A stretch of DNA of 64,000 nucleotides from Actinokineospora diospyrosa (GTDB taxonomy: Bacteria > Actinomycetota > Actinomycetes > Mycobacteriales > Pseudonocardiaceae): assembly GCF_024171925.1 (NCBI RefSeq), contig NZ_JAMTCO010000002.1:541468-605467 (forward strand), written 5' to 3'. The position numbers were made by a program, and so were the translations under genes. The notes below the pieces were generated by a model. That model saw nothing but the letters and a program-made list of their open reading frames with translations, did not search any database and was not told where the DNA came from. This document shows positions 44,920 through 56,785 of the stretch, in pieces (position 1 is the stretch's first letter; the number at the start of each line of letters is the position of its first letter).

Positions 44920-45240
44920 TAGCGGCAAGCTCGGCGTTCGATCCGCGGCAATGCGGTCGGCTCGATGGGGCGAACCTGTTTTGTGCGGGGCCTCTACGAC
45001 ACCCGTGGCAGGACCGCAAAGCAGGGGCCGAAAAGCATGGCCCTGCCGCGTGGAAACGCTACGGGTGCCGTCCCCCCACACAAAACAGGTCCACCCATCG
45101 AGCAGTTGGCACCAGCGAGTCCGACTGTCCAGGCGCTGGGTTGGCAGCGTCGACGAGGACGGGCTGGGCTGGCACCGAAGCATCCGAGTGTCCAGTGGCT
45201 CGCACTGCTGTCGGGGTAGAGGGGCTGGGTTGGCGCCAGC
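44920..45240 (+). repeat. Composite repeat D: partial flank, long palindrome (44960-45103) and minisatellite
   Basis: A 144-bp inverted repeat with arms GCTCGATGGGGCGAACCTGTTT and, reversed, GCTCGATGGGTGGACCTGTTTT. It has the same inner GGCAGGACCGCAAAGCAGGGGC segment as copy B. It is preceded by a diverged flank (GATCCGCGGCAATGCGG) and followed by about two minisatellite units beginning TTGGCACCAGCGAGTCCGAC. The rest of the gap to 45417 is diverged repeat-like DNA with no gene. Confidence 0.87.
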
Positions 45241-45417
45241 GGCTACCGAAGAACGCGGGGTTGCCCAGGAGGGTATGACGCCCGGGGTCGCAGGAGGTTG
45301 GCACCAGGGGCGGCCGGGTGTCCAGGGGCAGGCGATGCGCTTGGGGGCGAGCGACCGGGTTGGTGCGATGTGGTCGCGCTACTGCTGGTGGCGCGGTTCT
45401 CGGGGCCTCTGGGGGGC

Positions 45418-47452
<2,035 letters not shown>

Positions 47453-47562
47453 CCCGCACAGCGTAACCGGGCGGGTGTGGGACGGGGGTGATCCGCGGTC
47501 GCGGCCGGACACGGGCGGTGCGGTGCCGGGGGCTGTCGGTGGTCGACACTAGGGTTTGCGCC

Positions 47563-48447
47563 ATGGCGACCGACACCGAACCCATCCCGGTACCGGCGGC
47601 GGACCGCACGACCCGGCGGCGCCCCGCGTTGTCGCCGTCGCGGGCGGGTGACTTCAAGCAGTGCCCGCTGCTGTACCGCTTCCGCGCCGTGGACCGGCTC
47701 CCGGAGACCCCGACGAAGGCCCAGGTGCGCGGCACCGTCGTGCACGCGGTGCTGGAGCGGCTCTACGGCCTGCCCGCCGCCGAGCGGGTGCCCGACACCG
47801 CGCACGGCCTGCTGGAACCGACCTGGGCAGCTCTGCTGGCCGGGGAGCCCGGCCTCGCCGCGATCTTCGAGGAGGGCGAGGACCCCGCCGACTGGCTCGC
47901 CACCGCGAACGGCCTGATCGACGGCTACTTCGCCCTCGAAGACCCCCGCCGCCTGGAGCCCGACGCCTGCGAACTGCTGGTCGAGACCGAACTCCCCTCC
48001 GGCGTCCTGCTCCGCGGCTACATCGACCGCCTCGACGTCGCCCCCACCGGCGAAATCCGCGTCGTCGACTACAAGACGGGCACAGCGCCCCGCGAGATCG
48101 GCGAGGCCAAAGCCCTCTTCCAGATGAAGTTCTACGCCCTGGCCATCTGGCGCCTACGCGGTGAGGTCCCCCGCCAACTCCGCCTGATGTACCTGTCCGA
48201 CCGCCAATCCCTCGCCTACACCCCCGACGAGGCCGAACTGGCCCGCTTCGAACGCACCCTCGACGCGATCTGGGCGGCGATCCTGCGGGCCGGGAAGACG
48301 GGCGATTTCCGCCCGAACAAGTCAAAACTGTGCGGCTGGTGCTCACACCAAGCCCGCTGCCCGGAATTCGGCGGAACGCCGCCGCCTTATCCAGGTTGGC
48401 CAGAACCTGACCCCGGTGAGGAATCACCACTGGACCGCGCCGATTAG
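47563..48447 (+). CDS. RecB/Cas4-like PD-(D/E)XK nuclease
   Basis: A 294-residue nuclease. SPSRAGDFKQCPLLYRFR holds the first iron-sulfur Cys, RGTVVHAVLERLYGLP the HxxLE motif, and RGYIDRLDVAPTGEIRVVDYKTG the catalytic Asp and Asp-x-Lys pair. CGWCSHQARCPEF supplies three C-terminal cysteines for a 4Fe-4S cluster. It corresponds to the RecB-like protein next to trmI in mycobacteria. Likely a DNA exonuclease; partner proteins are not known. TAGGGT ends 7 nt before the ATG, so leaderless. The C-terminal 25 residues are Pro/Glu-rich. Confidence 0.9.
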   Translation: MATDTEPIPVPAADRTTRRRPALSPSRAGDFKQCPLLYRFRAVDRLPETPTKAQVRGTVVHAVLERLYGLPAAERVPDTAHGLLEPTWAALLAGEPGLAAIFEEGEDPADWLATANGLIDGYFALEDPRRLEPDACELLVETELPSGVLLRGYIDRLDVAPTGEIRVVDYKTGTAPREIGEAKALFQMKFYALAIWRLRGEVPRQLRLMYLSDRQSLAYTPDEAELARFERTLDAIWAAILRAGKTGDFRPNKSKLCGWCSHQARCPEFGGTPPPYPGWPEPDPGEESPLDRAD

Positions 48448-48523
48448 CAGTCTCTGAATCGTCGGCCGGACTGGGGCATTCTGAGGCCGTGGGATGCTTG
48501 TGGGTGCGTGCCGTAGTGGCGGG

Positions 48524-48553
48524 TTGTCCACAACGTCTTCTGCTGTCCACGGG
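48524..48553 (+). repeat. Paired TTGTCCACA-N11-NRTCCAC motif, copy 6
   Basis: TTGTCCACA at 48524-48532, 11 nt, then TGTCCACGGG. Its spacer ACGTCTTCTGC differs from that of copy 5 at two positions. The IS30 fragment begins 15 bp further on, where the following box would be expected. Confidence 0.7.
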
Positions 48554-48567
48554 GCGTTGCTTGCCGT

Positions 48568-48741
48568 CTTCTTCGTCCGTATTTCCCGAAAGGCACGGAC
48601 CTGTCGGTCCACTCTCAAGCCCACCTCGACCGGGTCGCCCGCGAGCTCAACGGCCGCCCACTCCAGACCCTTGGCTGGTACAAACCCGTCGAGAAACTAA
48701 ACGAACTACTGGTCAAACATGGTGGCGAGATGACCCCTTGA
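48568..48741 (+). pseudogene. C-terminal remnant of an IS30-family transposase
   Basis: The frame reads [16 protein letters not shown], then [18 protein letters not shown], then [14 protein letters not shown] before a stop. This is the conserved end of IS30-type DDE transposases, including the Glu region near LNGRP. Only about 57 codons remain of a ~400-residue protein and no start, terminal repeats or target duplication are seen. Lower GC than neighbouring genes. It marks an old insertion between the RecB-like gene and the Pro/Gln-rich cluster. Confidence 0.85.
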
Positions 48742-48748
48742 GGTCAAG

Positions 48749-48767
48749 CCCCGATATGCAGCCTACC
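48749..48767 (-). repeat. Isolated GGTAGGCTGCATATCGGGG box (reverse strand)
   Basis: On the minus strand this matches AATAGGCTGTATATCGGGGG at 27061 and GGTAGGCTGTGTATTTGGGG at 26416, the boxes that follow paired TTGTCCACA motifs there. Here it lies just past the IS30 remnant in inverted orientation. Confidence 0.55.
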
Positions 48768-48851
48768 TAGAGGCGCTGACAAACCGGGAGCAGCAACCAG
48801 CGCCTGTGGGCAGCAGAGGGCATTGTGGGTAACCCCACCGCAAACAAGCGA

Positions 48852-48882
48852 AAGGGCCAGCGGGAGTACCCCGCTGGCCCTT
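48852..48882 (-). terminator. Hairpin terminator of the Pro/Gln-rich gene cluster
   Basis: AAGGGCCAGCGGG pairs with CCCGCTGGCCCTT around a short loop. On the minus strand it is followed by TTTCGCTTGTTT, and it begins 15 bp after the stop of the gene at 48897. Confidence 0.85.
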
Positions 48883-48896
48883 CCATGCAAACCCGC

Positions 48897-49658
48897 TTAA
48901 AGCGACACGCACCAACCCTTGGACTTCTTCTCGAACACGATCGGGAAGTCGATCGGTGCCGAGCCTGCCACGGTTACCTGTGTGTCGACCTTGCCGTTGC
49001 TGTCACCGTAGGTCTCCGGCTCGCCAACCACCGTCACCTTGCCGCCGTTGGGCGCGACGCTGGTGTACATGATGCCCGCGTCGCCGGAGCAGGTCAGGGA
49101 CTTCGCTGTTGCCTCGTCCTTGGCGTTGACGGCTTCGGCGTACTTGGCGCCCGCTGCCTTGAGGTCCTCGCCGCCGCCGCCGGTTTGGCCGCCGCCGGAT
49201 TCGGTGGTCTTGGTGGGGGAGGACTTCTTGGTGGTGGTCGTCTCCTCGGGCTCCTCCGTGGTGGTCGGAGCCTTCTTGGTGGTGGTCGAGGTCGGGCTGC
49301 CACCGGGGGAGGCGCTCGAGTTGTCGTCGCGGAGCAGGAAGTACGCGCCCACCCCGCCGCCGACGACGAGGACGGCGATCACCACGATGGCGATGATCAG
49401 GCCGTTGTTCTTCTTCTTCGGCGGGCCGCCCATCGGCTGGCCGTAGCCGTAGGGCTGCTGCTGGCCGTAGGGGTCCTGGCCGAACTGCTGCGGCTGCTGC
49501 TGGCCGTAGTACTGCTGCTGCTGCCCGTACGGGTCCTGCTGCGGCGGCTGCTGCTGACCGTAGGGGTCGGGCTGCTGCTGGTAGGGCTGCGGCTGCTGCT
49601 GGCCGTACGGATCGGGCTGCTGCCCGTAGGGTCCCGGCTGCTGCGGAGGGTAGGTCAT
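48897..49658 (-). CDS. Pro/Gln/Tyr-rich single-pass membrane protein, paralogue 3
   Basis: A 253-residue protein. The N-terminal 80 residues are a low-complexity cytoplasmic region with repeats of PYGQQ, followed by KKKNN and one membrane helix (about 86-108). A Thr/Ser/Lys-rich external linker leads to a C-terminal domain (about 165-253) with AGAKYAEAVNAKDEATAKSL, a pair of cysteines (LTCSGD, GWCVSL) and a cystatin/NTF2-like strand-helix order. It resembles DUF4878-type external domains. Related to the two genes upstream (49732, 50639), which share the MTYPPQQPGPYGQQ or MTQPP start, the helix position and the closing WxxC motif. Confidence 0.75.
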   Translation of the reverse strand: MTYPPQQPGPYGQQPDPYGQQQPQPYQQQPDPYGQQQPPQQDPYGQQQQYYGQQQPQQFGQDPYGQQQPYGYGQPMGGPPKKKNNGLIIAIVVIAVLVVGGGVGAYFLLRDDNSSASPGGSPTSTTTKKAPTTTEEPEETTTTKKSSPTKTTESGGGQTGGGGEDLKAAGAKYAEAVNAKDEATAKSLTCSGDAGIMYTSVAPNGGKVTVVGEPETYGDSNGKVDTQVTVAGSAPIDFPIVFEKKSKGWCVSL

Positions 49659-49731
49659 CTGTGATCCCCGGCTCGTGCTGTCTGGGTTGCTGCGGTGTCG
49701 GTGGCTGCGGTCTCGGTCGGTGCGGTGGTGC

Positions 49732-50427
49732 TCAGGCCTCCTCCTCGCCGCAGAACCGCCACTCGCCGCTCTCCTTGACGATCTTGATCTTGATGCTGGC
49801 GTCCTTGCTCGTCGTGCCCTTGGTGAGCACCAGGTCGATGAGCGCGGTCGCCGAGCTGCCGGAGACGGTCGGTTCGCCGTTGGCGGTGGCGGTGATCTCG
49901 AAGTCCGCCAGCTCCTTCTCCAGCGCCGAGGTGTCGGTGCCGTACTTGTTCTTGTACGCCTCGCACGCGTTCGAGGTCACCGAGCCGAAGCTCTTGCCCT
50001 CGTAGGCCTTGACGTAGTTGTCCACGACCTCCTGGGGGCCGGAGGTGTCCGGCGCCGCCTTGGTGGTGGTCGTGGGCTCGTCGGTGCCCGACTTCTTGCC
50101 CGTGGTCTTGGGCGCGCTGGTGCTCGTCGCGCCCCCGCCGCCCGCCCCGCTCTTGCCGTCCTTGGTCAAGAAGTAGACCCCGACCCCGGCACCGCCGAGC
50201 ACCAGCACGGCGATGATCACGATCGCCACGATCTTGCCGGTGTTGCTCGGCTTGGGCGGTTGCCCGCCGCCACCCGGGAAGCCGCCCAGCCCCTGGTACC
50301 CGCCCTGCTGGGGGAACTGGCTGGTCGGCGGCCCGTAGGGCCCCGGCTGCGGTGGCTGGTTCCCGTAGCCGCCGGGCTGCTGCGGCTGCTGGCCGTAGGG
50401 CCCAGGCTGCTGCGGAGGGTAGGTCAT
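49732..50427 (-). CDS. Pro/Gln/Gly-rich single-pass membrane protein, paralogue 2
   Basis: A 231-residue protein starting MTYPPQQPGPYGQQ, almost as in the downstream paralogue. The disordered part is shorter (about 60 residues), the helix is at about 64-86, and a Thr/Gly-rich linker precedes the external domain (about 135-231) with PQEVVDNYVKAYEGKSFGSV. Two cysteines flank the domain (NACEAY and WRFCGEE). The external domain should face the cell wall. Function unknown. Confidence 0.75.
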   Translation of the reverse strand: MTYPPQQPGPYGQQPQQPGGYGNQPPQPGPYGPPTSQFPQQGGYQGLGGFPGGGGQPPKPSNTGKIVAIVIIAVLVLGGAGVGVYFLTKDGKSGAGGGGATSTSAPKTTGKKSGTDEPTTTTKAAPDTSGPQEVVDNYVKAYEGKSFGSVTSNACEAYKNKYGTDTSALEKELADFEITATANGEPTVSGSSATALIDLVLTKGTTSKDASIKIKIVKESGEWRFCGEEEA

Positions 50428-50638
50428 CGTCGTCCTGACTTCCGTGTGGACTGCGGGGTGCTGCTCGCTGCCGCGCCGGGCGGCTCATGCGGGGTAGACG
50501 GTTGGGGCCACCGCCGCGTTCCACCGCCGACCGTATCCCGTCGCCGGGTGCACATGGTATTGGCCGTCGGACCCCCGACACGCCCGGCCCACCACGCCGA
50601 CCGGCCTCGATCGGGTGACGAAACGGGCACGGCCCGGC

Positions 50639-51430
50639 TCAGCCGCCGCTGATCCGGTCCACGCACCACTGGTCGGCCTTCTTGCGCAGCCGCAGCTGCA
50701 CGGTGGTCTTGCGGCCGCTGATGGTCGCGGTGAACTCGCCGATCGCCGTGTCGCCGTTCTCGGTGACCTTGGTGATCTCGGTGTCGGTGACCTTGAAGCT
50801 GCTGTCCTTGTCGATCTCCGCCTGGGTGGTGTGGTCGTCGGCGTCGCACATCACCTTGTTGAACGCCTCGGCGTCGCGCCCCACCACGGCGTCGATGAAC
50901 GACTCGGTCGTGCCGCGCGGGGACCCGGTGCCGCCGCCGCTGAGCACCAGCACCAGCGTGACCACGATCCCGATCGCCAGCAGGCCGCCGCCCGCCAGGA
51001 TCCACGGCAGGTTGTTGCGCCGCGGCGGGCCGTAGGGATTGCCGTACGGGTAGCCGGTCGGCTGCGGACCGTGCGCGCCCGGATACCCACCCGCTTGGGG
51101 GAACTGGCCCGGTTGCGGCGCGTAGCCACCCGGCTGGAACTGCTCGGCGCCCGGGTACTGCCCCGGCGGGTAGTGCCCGGATTGTGGGATGCCCGGTTGG
51201 GGGTGCGCCGGGTGAGCACCCGGTTGCGCGCCCGGGTACTGCCCGTACTCCGGCTGGGCGGGCTGCTGCTGGGGCGGCTGCGGCTGGGCCGACGGGTCCT
51301 GGGTGGGGAAGGCGCCCGAGGGCAGGAACTGGGTCTGCTGGGGGAACGCCTGCTGGTATCCGCCCTGGTCAGGCTGCTGCCCGCCCTGCTGCGGCTGTCC
51401 TGCGTACGGGTCGTGCGGCGGTTGTGTCAT
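50639..51430 (-). CDS. Pro/Gln/Gly-rich single-pass membrane protein, paralogue 1
   Basis: A 263-residue protein with the longest disordered cytoplasmic part (about 138 residues of PQ, PGQ, QYPGA and GGY repeats). A basic PPRRNN stop and membrane helix (about 142-163) follow. The external domain (about 170-263) has [20 protein letters not shown], a cysteine in KVMCDADD and a C-terminal [11 protein letters not shown]. It is the first gene of three in tandem, with gaps of 211 and 73 bp. It diverges from mpa, with 372 bp between starts. Confidence 0.75.
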   Translation of the reverse strand: MTQPPHDPYAGQPQQGGQQPDQGGYQQAFPQQTQFLPSGAFPTQDPSAQPQPPQQQPAQPEYGQYPGAQPGAHPAHPQPGIPQSGHYPPGQYPGAEQFQPGGYAPQPGQFPQAGGYPGAHGPQPTGYPYGNPYGPPRRNNLPWILAGGGLLAIGIVVTLVLVLSGGGTGSPRGTTESFIDAVVGRDAEAFNKVMCDADDHTTQAEIDKDSSFKVTDTEITKVTENGDTAIGEFTATISGRKTTVQLRLRKKADQWCVDRISGG

Positions 51431-51749
51431 CGTCCCCGGGCTCTCGTCCTGGCTGGTCGCTGGCGAAGTGGCTGGTGGTGCTGCGGTGGCTGCGCGTCCT
51501 GGCGGGGTGATCGCGCGGCGGCGGTAGATCGTGTCACGCCACCGGGCGCCGACCAGGCGGTGGTGCCCGTGTCGGTAACACAACCGGTGCTGTCGCGACA
51601 CTCCGGACTACACACGCGGTCGGCCTAGCGCGCGGACGCACGGTAACGCTTGGCCGGTTCCCGCCAGTACCGGGATGGCGGACCCGGTGCGGCCAAGCGA
51701 GTGTTGCGCCCGGGTGACACGCAAGTTCCGACATGTCGATGCTCTGTCC

Positions 51750-51777
51750 TTGTCGGTGATCGCCGGTACCGTAGGGG
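51750..51777 (+). promoter_or_regulatory. Candidate promoter of mpa
   Basis: TTGTCG (51750-51755), a 16-nt spacer and TAGGGG (51772-51777) lie 25 bp before the mpa start codon, leaving room for the GGGAGGAGG ribosome-binding site. Confidence 0.5.
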
Positions 51778-51802
51778 TACGAGTTCGGGAGGAGGTGCCG
51801 AC

Positions 51803-53623
51803 ATGCAGCACGATCGTCCCGGCAGTCGGCCAGATAACGCCGACGGTGAGCACGGAGGCGCGGTGGACCCTGGGCGCGAGCGCCCCGAGGTGTCCGAGGC
51901 CGCGCAGATCCGCTTCCTCGAAGAGGAAGTCGCTCTGCTTCGCCGGAAACTGACGGAATCGCCACGGCATTCGCGGCTGCTCGAGCAGCGGCTCGCGGAG
52001 GCGACCGAGCGGGTGAACCAGCTCACCGAGCGGAACACCAAGCTGGTCGACACGTTGCGGGAGGCCAGGAGCCAGCTGCTCGCGCTGCGCGAAGAGGTCG
52101 ACCGCCTCGCCCAGCCGCCCAGCGGCTACGGCGTGTTCCTGCAAGGCCACGACGACGGCACTGTGGACGTGTTCACCGCGGGCCGCAGGATGCGGGTCTC
52201 GGTGTCGCCCGCTGTGGACGGCACCGAGTTGCGCAGGGGCCAGTCGGTGCGGCTCAACGAGGCGCTCACCGTCGTGGAGGGCGGTGGTTTCGAGCGCACC
52301 GGTGAGGTGTCCACGTTGCGCGAACTGCTCGCCGTCGACGGCGAGGAGGTCGCCACCCGCGCGCTGGTCGTCGGGCACGCCGACGAGGAGCGGGTGGTGT
52401 GGCTCGCCGACCCGCTGACCGAGGCGCCGCTCAAGCCGGGTGACTCGCTGCTGGTGGACGCCAAGTCCGGCTACGCCTACGAGCGGGTGCCCAAGGCCGA
52501 GGTCGAGGACCTGGTGCTGGAGGAGGTGCCCGACGTCGACTACGCCGACATCGGTGGCCTGTTCCGGCAGATCGAGCAGATCCGCGACGCGGTCGAGCTG
52601 CCGTTCCTGCACAAGGACCTGTTCGCCGAGTACGAGCTGCGCCCGCCCAAGGGCGTGCTGCTCTACGGCCCGCCCGGCTGCGGCAAGACGCTGATCGCCA
52701 AGGCGGTGGCCAACTCCCTGGCCAAGAAGGTGGCCGCGGCGCGCGGGGACCACGCGCCCAAGGACGCCAAGTCGTACTTCCTCAACATCAAGGGTCCCGA
52801 GCTGCTCAACAAGTTCGTCGGCGAGACCGAGCGGCACATCCGGCTGATCTTCCAGCGGGCGCGCGAGAAGGCCTCCGAGGGCACCCCGGTGATCGTGTTC
52901 TTCGACGAGATGGACTCGATCTTCCGGACCCGCGGCAGCGGTGTCTCCTCCGATGTGGAGACCACCATCGTCCCGCAGCTGCTCAGCGAGATCGACGGTG
53001 TGGAGGGCCTGGAGAACGTCATCGTCATCGGGGCGTCCAACCGGGAGGACATGATCGACCCGGCCATCCTGCGACCGGGCAGGCTGGACGTGAAGATCAA
53101 GATCGAGCGGCCGGACGCCGAGGCGGCCCGCGACATCTTCTCCAAGTACCTCACCACCAACCTGCCCATCCACGCCGACGACCTCGCCGAGTTCGGCGGC
53201 GACAAGCGGGTGTGCATCGACGCGATGATCCAGCACACCGTGGAGCGGATGTACGAGGAGACCGAGGACAACCGGTTCCTGGAGGTGACCTACGCCAACG
53301 GGGACAAGGAGGTCCTGTACTTCCGCGACTTCAACTCCGGCGCGATGATCCAGAACATCGTGGACCGGGCGAAGAAGGCGGCCATCAAGTCGGTGCTGGA
53401 GACCCGCCAGCCCGGCCTGCGGGTGCAGCACCTGCTGGACGCCATTGTGGACGAGTTCGCCGAGAACGAGGACCTGCCCAACACCACCAACCCCGACGAC
53501 TGGGCGCGCATCTCCGGCAAGAAGGGTGAGCGCATCGTCTACATACGGACACTGGTCACCGGCAAGAACCAGGAGTCCGGTCGGGCGATAGACACCGCCA
53601 CCAACACCGGTCAGTACCTGTAG
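51803..53623 (+). CDS. mpa: Mpa/ARC, AAA+ ATPase of the Pup-proteasome
   Basis: A 606-residue ATPase with the family's full layout. An N-terminal coiled coil (about 33-104), which binds Pup, is followed by tandem OB folds (about 105-240) and an AAA+ domain. The AAA+ domain has Walker A GPPGCGKT (289-296), Walker [11 protein letters not shown], the sensor [10 protein letters not shown] and arginine finger region LRPGRLDV. The end GQYL carries the docking tail that opens the 20S gate. Hexamers unfold pupylated proteins into PrcBA. ATG start with GGGAGGAGG upstream. It stands at the head of the locus, followed by the lipoprotein and dop. Confidence 0.97.
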   Translation: MQHDRPGSRPDNADGEHGGAVDPGRERPEVSEAAQIRFLEEEVALLRRKLTESPRHSRLLEQRLAEATERVNQLTERNTKLVDTLREARSQLLALREEVDRLAQPPSGYGVFLQGHDDGTVDVFTAGRRMRVSVSPAVDGTELRRGQSVRLNEALTVVEGGGFERTGEVSTLRELLAVDGEEVATRALVVGHADEERVVWLADPLTEAPLKPGDSLLVDAKSGYAYERVPKAEVEDLVLEEVPDVDYADIGGLFRQIEQIRDAVELPFLHKDLFAEYELRPPKGVLLYGPPGCGKTLIAKAVANSLAKKVAAARGDHAPKDAKSYFLNIKGPELLNKFVGETERHIRLIFQRAREKASEGTPVIVFFDEMDSIFRTRGSGVSSDVETTIVPQLLSEIDGVEGLENVIVIGASNREDMIDPAILRPGRLDVKIKIERPDAEAARDIFSKYLTTNLPIHADDLAEFGGDKRVCIDAMIQHTVERMYEETEDNRFLEVTYANGDKEVLYFRDFNSGAMIQNIVDRAKKAAIKSVLETRQPGLRVQHLLDAIVDEFAENEDLPNTTNPDDWARISGKKGERIVYIRTLVTGKNQESGRAIDTATNTGQYL

Positions 53624-53870
53624 GACAGCGCGCGCGTGGGCCTCGACCACCCCCTGGTCGGGGCCCACCGCCGTGTCCAGACCCGTCCAGCGCAGACCAT
53701 CGCACCCAGCGGCCACGGGGGGTCGAACGCGGCGCCACACCGAGGTGAACCGCGGGCCAAGCCCGCCGGACGCCCGCCTCGACCACCGCGGGCACCCGGG
53801 GCCCGGACGCGGTGGTGATCCCTACCGGTACGGTCGGTTGATCACCCGCCTCCCCTCGAAGGGACGACCG

Positions 53871-54551
53871 TTGCCCCGGGCCCGCGCCCTCGCCGCCGTC
53901 GCCGCGCTTCCCCTGGCCGCGCTCGCGGCCTGCTCGAACCGCCCCAACGACCTCTACACCTACTACGACGACCCCACGAGCCAGGCCGCCCAGGCCCAGC
54001 CCGGGGTCGTCCAGGGCGTCCCGTCGACCCGCGCCGCGGTCCCCACGACCACGACACCGCGCCCGGACGCCGTCGCCGCCCGCGCCGTGCTGTCGGCGGC
54101 CGACCTGGCCGCCGAGGAGGTCGAGAGCGACCCGGCCGCCACGCCGATCACCGCCTTACCGGACTGCGGGATCGCGCTGGGCCCCGCCACCGCCCGCCAG
54201 GCGACCTGGACCTACCCCAGCGGCGCCAAGCTCCGCCAGGTCGTGCTCTACGCCGAGGACACCGCCGCGTTCGTCGAGGCCGTGCGCGACGGGCTGGACT
54301 GCAAGTCGTTCCGCTCCGGCAGCGTCACCTACCAGGTGGACGAGTCGGTGGCGCTACCCGCGCTGACCGGCGCGGACGACCAGCTGACGTGGTGCGCCAC
54401 CAGCACGGGGAAGTCCTCGTGCACCGTGGTGTTCGCCAACGGTCGCCTCGCCACGGTCATCACCGTCGAGGCGAGCACCGCCGCCCGCGCCAAGGCCGCG
54501 ATCGCCCGCGTCGCCCTGAAGGCGGCCGAGGCGCTCACCCGAGGCGTCTGA
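53871..54551 (+). CDS. Lipoprotein of unknown function between mpa and dop
   Basis: Starting at a TTG with AAGGGACG upstream, the 226-residue product has a lipoprotein signal RARALAAVAALPLAALAAC with acylated Cys21. A short Pro/Thr linker leads to an external domain (about 75-226) with four cysteines (LPDCGIA, LDCKSF, TWCATS, SSCTVV), probably two disulfides. Another in-frame TTG lies at 53838. I cannot name the family; it has the look of the DUF3558/LpqN class of actinobacterial lipoproteins but this is weak. The last 17 nt overlap the end of the convergent NUDIX gene. Confidence 0.7.
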   Translation: MPRARALAAVAALPLAALAACSNRPNDLYTYYDDPTSQAAQAQPGVVQGVPSTRAAVPTTTTPRPDAVAARAVLSAADLAAEEVESDPAATPITALPDCGIALGPATARQATWTYPSGAKLRQVVLYAEDTAAFVEAVRDGLDCKSFRSGSVTYQVDESVALPALTGADDQLTWCATSTGKSSCTVVFANGRLATVITVEASTAARAKAAIARVALKAAEALTRGV

Positions 54552-55035
54552 GCCACTCCAGCGCCGCCAGCTTCCCGTCCGGCACGAACGGCCACGACGG
54601 GTCGCCCAGCCGGTCCCGCAGCTCGTCCACGGACATCCACCACCCGTCGGCCACTTCAGCCTCTTGGTGGACCACAGGGCCGTCCCAGTGGGTCTCGTAG
54701 GCGAACACGTGCACCCGCAACGGCGGTAGCTCTACCGGCAGGGTGAACAGCGGAGTCAGCGGCACCCCGCTTACGCCCAACTCCTCCGCCAGCTCCCGCG
54801 TCGCGCAGTCCTCGACAGACTCGCCCGCCGCCACGACGCCACCGGCCCAACAGTCGTGCGCGCCGGGGAAGATGTCCTTGGTGTCGGTGCGCCGGTGCAC
54901 GTACACCCGCTCGCCGTCACCCGAGCGCAGCAACACCGACGTGCACGCGTGCCACAGTCCCTCCGCCCGCATCCTGGGCCGGGGAACCGCGCCGATGACC
55001 GCCCCCGCCGCGTCGTAGTGCGCCACGACCTCCAT
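54535..55035 (-). CDS. NUDIX hydrolase
   Basis: A 166-residue protein with a perfect Nudix box beginning at Gly66: GGVVAAGESVEDCATRELAE and then ELG. It has the surrounding IPP-isomerase-like features WHACTSVLL, DIFPGAHDCWAGG and FAYETHWDGPV. The HACTSVLL and FPGAHD motifs place it near the YfcD-type NUDIX group; the substrate is unknown, probably a nucleoside diphosphate derivative. Convergent with the lipoprotein and divergent from dop (169 bp apart). Confidence 0.9.
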   Translation of the reverse strand: MEVVAHYDAAGAVIGAVPRPRMRAEGLWHACTSVLLRSGDGERVYVHRRTDTKDIFPGAHDCWAGGVVAAGESVEDCATRELAEELGVSGVPLTPLFTLPVELPPLRVHVFAYETHWDGPVVHQEAEVADGWWMSVDELRDRLGDPSWPFVPDGKLAALEWLRRLG

Positions 55036-55204
55036 GCCGCCCCCTCCACGCCCGATCTCCTGCCGCCACCGTAGTTACCGCCCAGCAGTCACCCGCCCAA
55101 CAGTCACCCGCCCGGCGGCCACCGCCCTCCGACGACCGCACCGGGTTCGCCTGCGGGGCCCGTGTCACGGCGAGGCGGTCGGTGCGGACCCGTAGGCTTG
55201 CCGT

Positions 55205-56713
55205 ATGCGGCGGATCATGGGAACCGAGGTCGAGTACGGCATCGCGGTGCCGGGCGACGCGACGGCGAACCCGGTGTTGACATCGACCCAGGTCGTGCTG
55301 GCCTACGCCGCGGCGGCGGACATCCCGCGCGCCCGGCGGGCCAGGTGGGACTACGAGGTGGAGTCCCCGCTGCGCGACGCGCGCGGCTTCGACCTCGGCG
55401 TCCCCGGCATGGCGCCCTCGGACCCGGACGTGGAGGACCTGGGCGCGGCCAACGTCATCCTCACCAACGGGGCCCGGCTCTACGTCGACCACGCCCACCC
55501 CGAGTACTCCGCGCCCGAGGTCACCAACGCGCGCGACGCGGTCATCTGGGACAAGGCGGGGGAGCGGGTGATGGAGGAGGCCGCCCTGCGCGCCGCCACC
55601 GTCCCCGGCCAGCCCCGGCTGCAGCTCTACAAGAACAACATCGACAACAAGGGCGCCAGCTACGGCACCCACGAGAACTACCTGATGGCCCGCTCGACCC
55701 CGTTCGTCTCGGTGATCGGCGGCCTCACCCCGTTCTTCGCCTCCCGCCAGGTCATCTGCGGCTCCGGCCGGGTCGGTCTCGGCGCCTCCGGCGACGGGGC
55801 CGGGTTCCAGCTCTCGCAGCGCGCGGACTACATCGAGGTCGAGGTCGGCCTGGAGACCACCCTCAAGCGCGGCATCATCAACACCCGCGACGAGCCGCAC
55901 GCCGACGCCGACAAGTACCGCAGGCTGCACGTGATCATCGGCGACGCGAACCTGGCCGAGACCGCCACCTACCTCAAGGTCGGCACCACCGCGCTGGTGC
56001 TCGACCTGATCGAGGCCGGGATCCGCTTCGACCACCTCAAGCTCGCCGACCCGGTCCGCGCGGTGCACGTGCTCAGCCACGACCCGACGCTCAAGGCCAC
56101 CGTGGAGCTCGCCAACGGCCGCCGGTTCACCGGTATCGACCTGCAGCAGGCCTACCACGAGCTGGTCTCGGAGAACGTCGACAAGACCGACCCCGACCGC
56201 GTCTCGCGCGACGTGCTGCGCACCTGGGGCGAGATCCTCGACGCGCTGCGCCGCGACCCGATGGAGTGCGCCGACCGGCTGGACTGGCCCGCCAAGCTGC
56301 GCCTGCTGGAGGGCTTCCGGGCCCGCGACGGGCTCGCCTGGTCCTCGCCGCGGCTGCAGCTGGTCGACCTGCAGTACTCCGACGTGCGCCTGGACAAGGG
56401 CCTCTACAACCGGCTGGTCGCCAGGGGCTCGATGAAGCGCCTGGTCACCGAGGACGAGGTCCGCGCGGCCATCACCACCCCGCCGCTGGACACCCGGGCC
56501 TACTTCCGCGGCCGCTGCCTGGAGCGCTACCCGAGCGCCATCGCGGCCGCCTCCTGGGACTCGGTGATCTTCGACCTCGGCCGCGAGTCGCTGGTCCGGA
56601 TCCCCACCCTGGAACCGCTGCGCGGCACGAAGGCCCACGTCGGGGCCCTCCTCGACGCCGCCAACACCGCCGAGGAGCTCGTCGACGCCCTGACCGGCGC
56701 CGCACGGCGTTAG
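55205..56713 (+). CDS. dop: Dop, deamidase of Pup / depupylase
   Basis: A 502-residue glutamine-synthetase-like enzyme of normal Dop length: [13 protein letters not shown] with the ATP/Mg-binding glutamates, the nucleophilic Asp95 in [55 protein letters not shown], and a C-terminal domain. The 40-residue loop between the first two motifs ([10 protein letters not shown] to PGMAPSD), absent from PafA, is the Dop-specific loop. Dop converts Pup-Gln to Pup-Glu and also hydrolyses the Pup-lysine isopeptide bond. As Pup here already ends in Glu, depupylation should be its main role. TAGGCT ends 6 nt before the ATG: leaderless. Confidence 0.97.
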   Translation: MRRIMGTEVEYGIAVPGDATANPVLTSTQVVLAYAAAADIPRARRARWDYEVESPLRDARGFDLGVPGMAPSDPDVEDLGAANVILTNGARLYVDHAHPEYSAPEVTNARDAVIWDKAGERVMEEAALRAATVPGQPRLQLYKNNIDNKGASYGTHENYLMARSTPFVSVIGGLTPFFASRQVICGSGRVGLGASGDGAGFQLSQRADYIEVEVGLETTLKRGIINTRDEPHADADKYRRLHVIIGDANLAETATYLKVGTTALVLDLIEAGIRFDHLKLADPVRAVHVLSHDPTLKATVELANGRRFTGIDLQQAYHELVSENVDKTDPDRVSRDVLRTWGEILDALRRDPMECADRLDWPAKLRLLEGFRARDGLAWSSPRLQLVDLQYSDVRLDKGLYNRLVARGSMKRLVTEDEVRAAITTPPLDTRAYFRGRCLERYPSAIAAASWDSVIFDLGRESLVRIPTLEPLRGTKAHVGALLDAANTAEELVDALTGAARR

Positions 56714-56785
56714 CGCGGGCCCGGCCCGTACCGCGCGGGCCGCGACACCCGTGCCGGTCTCACAGGCTGGGCGCCACAGCAAGGG

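Noticed and set aside
51608..53740. 710-codon open frame antisense to mpa
   Set aside because: Antisense shadow of a gene whose coiled coil, OB and AAA+ motifs are intact on the other strand.
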